Positions 39,601-48,600 of a stretch of 64,000 nucleotides of DNA are shown here, in pieces. The stretch spans positions 12,830,809 to 12,894,808 of the forward strand of contig CM031864.1 of assembly GCA_018697195.1 (NCBI GenBank), written 5' to 3'. Source of the DNA: Certhia americana (taxonomy: Eukaryota; Chordata; Aves; Passeriformes; Certhiidae). The notes below the pieces were generated by a model. The model saw nothing but the letters and a program-made list of their open reading frames with translations. It made no database searches and was not told the DNA's origin. Positions within the stretch are counted from its first letter, which is position 1, and each line of letters begins with the position of its first letter. Position numbers and translations under genes: made by a program.

Positions 39601-42600
39601 TTTTGCCCTTTTGATTTGCATTCTCCTCCCCTTAAGACACTCAGGAAACAAAGCCCTTTCAACCCCGCTAGAGGATATAAAACCTTTATCTTTTCAAAGC
39701 CTTTGCTGTCTTGTCAAAGGAATAAATACAACAGATACTGGAATCAGCAAAGAGTGATTTGAGAGTGTTTAGAGAATCCTACCGTTGCTTCCTCCATCAC
39801 ATCCTGAGTGGGAGTGCTGGAGTGCAGAGCCACAAGCACTGTTTGAGTCACTTCCCAGTTGGTGAGCTCCTGCCTTTCCATTTTATGCCGCAGGAACCTG
39901 AGTGCACGGTGACTGCCCACTGCAGGAATTATGTCCAAAATGTGGCGCCTGTAATGGGAAAAGCAAGCAGCATTTTCCAAGTCTGCCTCTGAACACAGGC
40001 ATTCCAGAGGGTCTCCAGCAGAAGCAGCACCACCTTTATTGCCTGTACCTGTATGCTGGCCGATTAGAGAATTGCTTCCACACTGATTCGTAATTCTCCT
40101 CATTTGCTGCCCGGAAGAGGTTCAGAAGCTTGAGAGCTTTTGCTGGTGCATCACTAGGAAGCTGGTCAGAGGTGGCCTCTACTAATTCTTGCAGGCTTTC
40201 CTCTATCTGCAGAAAGTTGAAAATGCAGGAAGCTCAAATGCCTTGTTTCCCACATGCATGGATTTAAATGTCCAACAGAGAATCTGTCCAGTGGCTGGGC
40301 ATTACCTGGCTTTCCACATCTTTTATTTTGAATAAGTGGACAGGAAGCTGAAGCAATTCACTGCCAAACTGATACTGAAGAGACCCACGATTCTGGTACT
40401 CTTTCTGTGGGACCTCTGCCCTCTGCTTCTGCACATCAGTCAAAGCAAGTTTCTGCCTGGAATGGAGAACCCCAGGAAGAAAATATCACAAGATGCAGGG
40501 TACAAATTAAAAGAAACCCCAAACCCCAGTAATTCTGCTTCCCCATATTGCAATGCAACTACAAAAGGTTTTGTTATTGAGGGTAAAGATATTTACAGAC
40601 AGATGAATTTGGACATGCTGCTCCCAAACATGCTTTGAGAAGGTGCGCACTTGCACAGCAGGGCTCAGATCAGAGCCAGCCTTTGGGAACTTGGCTTGAG
40701 AATTTACAGAAGAGGAAGGTGAGAAGCTGTGGCCTGAAGAATATCACTGGAAGTACATGTTGTGACTTAAGGAGTAAACTTATGGACTCTGGAAAAACAT
40801 GGATGGGAAACTTGCTCAGAAATTTTAACTTAATTTAAACATTTTAAGAAGTTCATAAAAGCTGTTAAGTGTCTGTGTTTCTCCTGGAAGCTTCAAATGG
40901 AATTGGAAGTTTTTAGATACAATAAGAAATGCTACAATCTTTTTACTTGAACTATTACAATTCCCTCCCCGTTTTGTTTGGTAAACTGAATATCCTGGGG
41001 ACTACAAAAGAAGGTTCTCATGAAACTTTAAATTGGATTTACCAAACAAAAAGGGCCACATAAATTCAGTATTAGTCTTTGGAAAAGTGCTCAGCCTTTT
41101 GAAAGCTTCTTAAGAAACAACAAACCTTCATCATTTGTTATTAAGTATAATTCCAATGAGAGACTGTCTTTGTAAATATTTGCTATCTTTTTACATTTTC
41201 AGCTAGAGATGTAGCCTATCCTACCAATTATGTTTAAAATGGGTCATTTAGGACATTATTATAAAGTTAGGCATTTGTACTGAACAACTGAAAACATTCC
41301 AAAAACAATATTGCTGTACTATAGAGTTTCTCAAAATCTCTGAAGAAAATTGGTGTGTTTATTTTGGAATCTCTATGATCTCCTGTATCATTTCTATTCA
41401 CTCCTTCCATATGGATTGCAAAGAACTGCTGCAGAAAAATAGCTTATAACTGCTTTACAGGCAAGCCAGTGGAATTTGAATACAAACTGCTACAGAATCA
41501 GTAGAGATTTTTTCTCTTGAAATTTTATACAATATTATTGAAAGAGCATTTGGGTCAGAAAGTATAATATCAGGTACACTCGGGCAGATTTAACTACCCC
41601 TTTCAAATCATGATGAATCTATTATGTCTTAATTTTCATTGTTTTGGGAAGAGATATATCTGCCTAGAATAAATGGGAGAATGCTGTATTCTGAAGGGAA
41701 GAGCAAATGAATGCTAAAGACAGGATTAAAATGGTGAAGCAGTAGTAAAACCTCTCTTGATCTTGAAAGGTGCTGCAAGAGTCTTATGCTGAGCAGGTCT
41801 GAAAACTCAGCTCCAAGTACTTTAGGGTCTTGATAGTTTTTTTTTTTTTTTTTTTTTAAACAGAGAATGCATTGTGGAAATAACTTCTGAAGACTAGAGT
41901 GAGATAGTCACATCTTCCCAGCTATCTTATATTTGTCCCCTTCAGCTGGGTGATGATAAAAATGCAGAGAAAATGGGAAAAGTAAAGGTACTACCCTTCT
42001 GAGAGCTGAGGAAGACCTTATTGAAGACAATCTCCACAGGCTGCAGAAGGAGAGTGTAAAGCATCATAAGTCCATGGTCTCCAGACTAATGCTGACTCAC
42101 AGAAACCTATAATTTCATAAAAGCACTGCAGTTGTGTCTATCTATACCTTGATTGCATAAGATAGTAAAGCCACCTTCACATTTTAATTTTGTTTTGTTT
42201 GGTTTGTCAAATTGAATGTGTTCATTATATATATGAAGTTAATCAGTGAGTTACTGACACAAACCTTCTCATGTTGCTGGTATTCTAAAACTGAATATTA
42301 TACCAATAGATCCTTGCAGAAGCTAATGGAGCAATGAAGATTACAGCAGCTGTAGAATGGGATTGAAGAGCACCTTCTACACTGTGGCATTTATGCAAAA
42401 AGCTCTCCCTCCAGTAGGGTATTCCTATTTACAGAGTCCATAATTACATAAGTAACTGAAATTTTTTTTCAATAAATGAATTTGATAGATGAAAAAAATT
42501 GCAAATACTGAAAGTCTGAGTGCTTGAGCTAGAGGTTCAATTTCATAGACAATCATATTCTTGTTTTGGCCCAAATTTCTTTAAGAAATATGCAAAATTT

Positions 42601-45600
42601 GCTGCGAAAAAGCAAATGCATTTAACATGCCTTGTGCTCAATTGTTTTGCAATAAAGTAAATTTCCTATCAAGAAACGGTTTAGATTGGAGATTTGCAAG
42701 CTGCCCATAGTACTTAGGAATCCAAAGTCCTATCTAGGTTTCTTGTGAACTAGCCTCCAAGGATCTCTTACTGCATTATTATTTTCCAGGGAACTCTCTT
42801 TTCTGAATAACTGTCTTTCAAAGTATTTTACTTCAAATATATTAGTTCACAATTTCTCAGGCGGAATTACATTTGTTTTGGCTTTTATAGCATAAATCAA
42901 ATATCCCTGAGAAATAAAATAGTCAAGTCCTGCCAAGTTTAGCTAACAAAATTTGTATAGTGATGTGCATGTTTCAGATTTACAACTAACAATGAAGGTT
43001 GTTTTTATGAGCTGTTTGGGATTTTATGCAATTAAATACTGGCAAATAATAGGCTGTGTAAGTAAAGGATTTATTTCATTTATGGAACTTCACTCAGATT
43101 ACTGAGTTGCTAAATTAAAGGAATATGTACAGTACCTTGCTTCTACGATAGCATTTCCTCCTGTTATCTCATTGAAGGGTGAAAACTGATGGATTTCCTC
43201 GACATCAGCTTGTATAATTACAGCTTCACTACGTGTATATTTAATTTTGTAATTGTAAGTAGCAGTTGCACGGGAATTCTTGTTCCTCTTTATAATATAA
43301 AAAAGTAATGAAACAGAGAAAATAAAAAGTCATTGAACTTTGAAATTCTGTGACTAGATGCTATTACATCACCCACTTCAGCCCATTTATTTTTTGTTCA
43401 TTGGCCATAAGAGCAATCAATGTGAATTCTGTGCACTCACTTCCACGGGAGAGGTCAGGCACGCTGCCTGTCTCCATTACTTTTACTGCTAAGAAGTGTT
43501 AGCTGCTTTTTCCTGTTCCCAAATCTAAGTAATTGCTCATTCCCTCAAGAAGCAGACACATTTTCTGAGGAGGGCAGCTGCATAAACCACACAATTTTTT
43601 ATTTCAAAGACAGGATTATAATAAAATGCAGCAGTACCTGTCTTGAATAGTAGAAAATGGACATCGTGACTATTTTTTTTTACTCAACAGAGTAGGTAAA
43701 TTAACTCATGCTGATAATTAATGGTTTCCAAGCCATTTTGAGCTAGTTTGAGCTAGCTCAAGTGTGCTTGCAGTACATGACAGTGTGCAGCCCAGACCTT
43801 TGCTTCTCTGTGGGATCATTTTCAAACAGGAAGAAAATATTGACAACTGGATGCAGCAGATCTGATTCTTCCCTCATTTTTAGTATTTCAAATGAAGATA
43901 TTGTGTGGCTATCAAATGATGTTCTGCATAAGAATATAAAATACATATACATAGCATTACTCTGATTTACCTGCTGGCAGGTCTTACATGGATGAGTGTA
44001 TGCTGAACCCGTGACAAATTGAACTTTCTCTTCACAGCTGTTCAGGTCCTTGGATTTGGTCACATAGATTAGGTTTGCTCTCTTGTTTTCCTGAATTGCA
44101 TATGTTGTGTTACAAATACCTCCAATTCCAGCCTGGCAAAAATGAGAACAAGATCAGAGAAGGTCACTATTATGCAAAGCTTCACTTCATCACTTTCATA
44201 ATGAAATTTCCTGCTTAATTCTGCATTTTCAAAATTACTAATGGAAGCGAATGCTTTATTTTTCCTTGTACTCTTCAGAAGCAAAATCACAATGATTATT
44301 ACTTTCATCTCTTTTTTACACATGCAAGTTTCCAGTAAGCCAAACCAGAGTTACACAGAGAGAACTAAATCTCCCCAAAGTTTCATTTGGAGCTTCAGGA
44401 AAAGGGACTAACAATGTTCAGTTAGAGCTGTTTATTATGAAATATGATTTGAGGAATATTAATAAAAAAGTGTCAAAATAATTTGATCAGTCAGAATGAA
44501 ATCTTAACAGCAAAGTATTTCAAGGTTGGAAATGACATTCTGCCCTCAAAACTTGCTTTTACAGACAGTCTATAGAACAGGCCTTGCAATACCAGGTGGG
44601 CTGTGACAATATGACTAGAAATAATTAAAAAGAATGTGTGTCTTCTTGAGTTCACAGTTTTAGCTGAGCTCTTCAATAATATTTTGAGCATGTACATTTA
44701 TAAGAGTTTTTGAATCTCAACAGTCAGTGAGATTTTTGTAGAGGAAAAATGCTTGATTGCATTTTAGGAGGAAGAGTTATTTTCCTGATTTTTTTTAATT
44801 ATTGATATTTATAGCATAGCTAGTGCAGAGACCAGCTCTGGGCTATGTAAGAGCAGTGAAATTGTCATGTGGGTTTAGGAGCAAGATGTACCCACTTCAG
44901 CTTAACAGAATTCCCTGAGACACTGTGCCTTTGGAAAGGCTAGAAATAGGAATTACCCAAGCTTTCTGAAAGTCCTGTACTCTGCAAATATAGGTGTGAG
45001 TCTCTGCACATTGCAGGGTATGACATCCAGACTTTAAATGGGAAAGTCCAGCCCAGATTGTTCAGTGGGATGAAGTAGACTCCTGCCTAGCTGAACTTCA
45101 TGGCTGTGTGCAGTTTATGTCTAGCTCAGATACCCTGAACCCACAGGATGGGATGTACACTTTCCCAGGTTAGTCTTTTAACCTCTCTGCAGCTCAGATT
45201 TTGGGACTAATAATGTTTATCTTTCTTTGCAGAGTGACTCAGGATTGTCCAGCAAGGGTGACAAAGCTCATTAATCAGTAGCTGTCTGAGAAAAGCAAAG
45301 AAAATGTGGAGGTTATGCTAGGAGGTGAAGTCACATCTATTCCATAGCAGTGAGAGTAGAACATATTGCTAACTGAATTAGAAAGAATTAAGATGTGAAA
45401 CTAGATATGAGAAAATAGTGTTGAAGAATATCCAACAATACAACCCGGATGTTATGTGCAGCAAGCAGTGTGAACAAAATTAAATCATCTAGTGCCTTTC
45501 TCAGAAACAACTCTACTTACATAAAAATAAATTTTTTTAAAAAAATAAGAGTTACTGTGGTCTACAGTTTAAATAAAAATAACATGAAGTATAATAATTT

Positions 45601-48600
45601 TTTGCTGATCTCTGAATTGACTGTAGTCTAATCAATGTAAATATGATTTCACAAAAACTAAACATATTGCAATTTCTGTGGTGAATAGTAATATCAGATG
45701 ATTGACCTTGACTAATATATTAAAACGTGAAAAACAGTGGAAATGCCAACAGAGCTTTAAATGCAACTGTCAAAGCTGTTACAGTAATGTTATAACATAT
45801 ATACTTTTTTCTTCCTATAAGAGGAGCTAGAAGAGATTAAAGTATATAGGATTGGTAGAAAAAGTCAAATTACTGTTATTTTGACTTTAATATTTAACTG
45901 TATTTTTAAGCTTGTTTTATACAGTGTTCACATTTTGTGTAGGCTTCATCTTTCACAGTTTACTTTCTCTGGAATCACAAGCCAGATTTTCTACGGGTTT
46001 AATTCTGGAAACGTAGTTTCTGAAATACTTTCATCAACCAGTTTAAAAATATGCTCTTCTCTTGTCCTGTTTAAGTACATCTCCACCAATGCTGTCCCAT
46101 ATGAAACTTAACCAAGATTTTCCAAGCTTAGATCTTTCATATAAGGGAAGTTTATGTCAAGGATAAATTCAGAATATGCAGTAGAAGACTCTGAAGGGAA
46201 AATTTACTTATTTACAAAGGCACCACAATGGCCAACCCCAAAACTCACCTCCTGTAAACTGTATGAATTCTGCATCTTCTTTATGCTCAACTCCAGCACA
46301 TTCATAATCCCTCTGTAGATGTTCAGACTGTCATCTGAGACAGAATCAGGAGCAATAATGTTCCCAACGTGGCCATTGCTGTACTCAAACTTGATGGGGC
46401 TGCTGAGCTGCCCCGTCAGGACCTGGCTCAGTTTTAGTGATCGAGAGAACGAGCTCGTGGGCCAGACGCCGTTGTACTCTGCGGCTTCGATTGAGTGAAT
46501 CTAGGACAAAGGGGGAATAAAACTCCTCTTTAAGTTTTTTTTCCCAGTTAACTTTCTTTCAATACACATAAGCATCTAGAGCTTTAATCACGTCAAAAAT
46601 TCACTTTAAACTAACACAAAGTCTTTTCAAAGGGGAAACTTAGAAGTTGGCATTTAGCATAGCCAGTGTCATACACACATTTCTGTATATAAAAGGAACG
46701 AGAGCACTGCAAATGGCTGATATTTGCACAGACACTGCACTCTGTTCTGTTTCACAGACAATCCATGTTGCCAAAGGTTGACTTGTGCAAAGAAATGAGC
46801 CAGAGAAGAGCCACATGAAGCAGGTTGCTACCCGAAAGCAGTATGGAAGATCTGCAGGAAATTGCAGGAGAAAGTTAATGTTGCATAAAGCATCATTAAC
46901 TCCTGTTGTGAACTCTGTCATTTCCATCACTGGGGTCACAGAGCGCAGGCAGCAACCTGAAACTAATAAACACATGGCCTCTAGGCCAGCCAGACATGCA
47001 GAATTAGTTGGAGCAGTGGACAGCAGATTACAGAAATTGTCCTTCCCTACAGGTTTTGCTGTGGAACCAAAGGCTGAGGCACTGGCTCCAACCTTACTTT
47101 GCACTTCACGCTCCAGACTCAACCTCCAAACAAGTAGAAAGTTTTGCTAAACTATGCATAACTTGAATAATTCCTACCCCATGGGAACGGGCATGTTTAG
47201 CTTAGTTTCTCAGAGGACCCTTCCCTTCTATATATTTTGACAATTTAAAGAGACTTTTCTCTGACACCTCAGGCTGGCGATGTGGTGCAAGACACGGATT
47301 AATTTCTCAAAAAGCCACACAAACTAAATCCTCATACAGAAATCGCTGGGGACTGCACTTTCATATTTATTTTTGTTATTGTTGGTGGAGATCACTGCCA
47401 ACCCCAGTAACTGAAGCTTACAGGCAAGGCTGTTAGAGAGTAAATCCCTCATGCTGCCTCTTGGACATGCTTCTGGCATATTGCATACAGGCAGGTTTGA
47501 GACTGTGCTGCAGGGTCAGGGCGAGGTGGTTTTCCCCAGCCCTTGGGGCCCAGGCAGGACTTAGGCTGTCTGCTTGGTTTTGAACACAGCTGGCAATTCT
47601 TACTTGTAGGTTTGTGATGAAAAAATTGTCAGCTGGAAACTGCCCAGGGAACACAGCTTTTTGTTTGGGCTGAATGTGAACTAGTAGGCTGCAGATGAAA
47701 GTTTAATTCCCTGAACCATCCCTCCAAACTGTCTAATTTAAATATAACAGCAGTAAAATAAACTTTTCCCAGAGAAGAAGGGAATAAATGTACTATTACC
47801 ATTAGCTTAGAATTTGCCCCAAATGTTTTTTCCTTTTCTCCTTTTCTTGCCTGAAATTCTTTCTGAAATGGAAACTGTTCACAAATGCAGTAACACCAGT
47901 AAAATTATATTACAAGGTTTTACAGAACAGGAGTCAATTTTTGGTGAAGACCCACCCTGGCAAAACAAGAACCATTTAGGCAGGAATGAAGGAGGATTTG
48001 GATAAGGACAGGATGGCTTCTGCCTATTTGCTAGCAGGGAAGCTTTCTACTCACCACTGCAGATGCATGACTCTTATTTCCTTGGCTTTTTTTGTTATGA
48101 AATCCATCCCCTTACAAATGTCATGGAAAAGCAATATTTCCCATCTAGATCTACTATAAATTTAACTTACAAAAATACCTAGTAACAGCAAGCTAATTCA
48201 GGCTGGAAGGCTTCAACATTTACAAGCATTTATCAGTCACCAGCCTTTTTAATCTGAAGTTTTCAATATGCCAAATTAAAGCTTTTAAAAACATCATTTT
48301 TCTTCCCTGTATACACAAGACTAAATGGAGTTTGTGTAAAGCAATTGAGGTGTGCATTTCTATACACTCATTATAAGCAGGTATAGGCACCTGTTAAAGA
48401 CAAAAGTGTATTTTACATAATCAAACCCCTCAGTAATTACTCAGCAAGCAGGAAAAATATACAATTGAGGATGACAAAGAATGTCACTCAGGACCCTTCA
48501 GAAAAAAGAAGGATGACATTAATTACGCTGAATATTGAATCACATGCAACTGCTGTCGCATGTTTTATTGCCTTTTGTCTGCTGGTTATGAAATCAGTTG

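Noticed and set aside
46640..47150. Overlapping open frames of 160 and 121 codons in intron 3
   Set aside because: No similarity recognised, no splice context, and they overlap each other on opposite strands.
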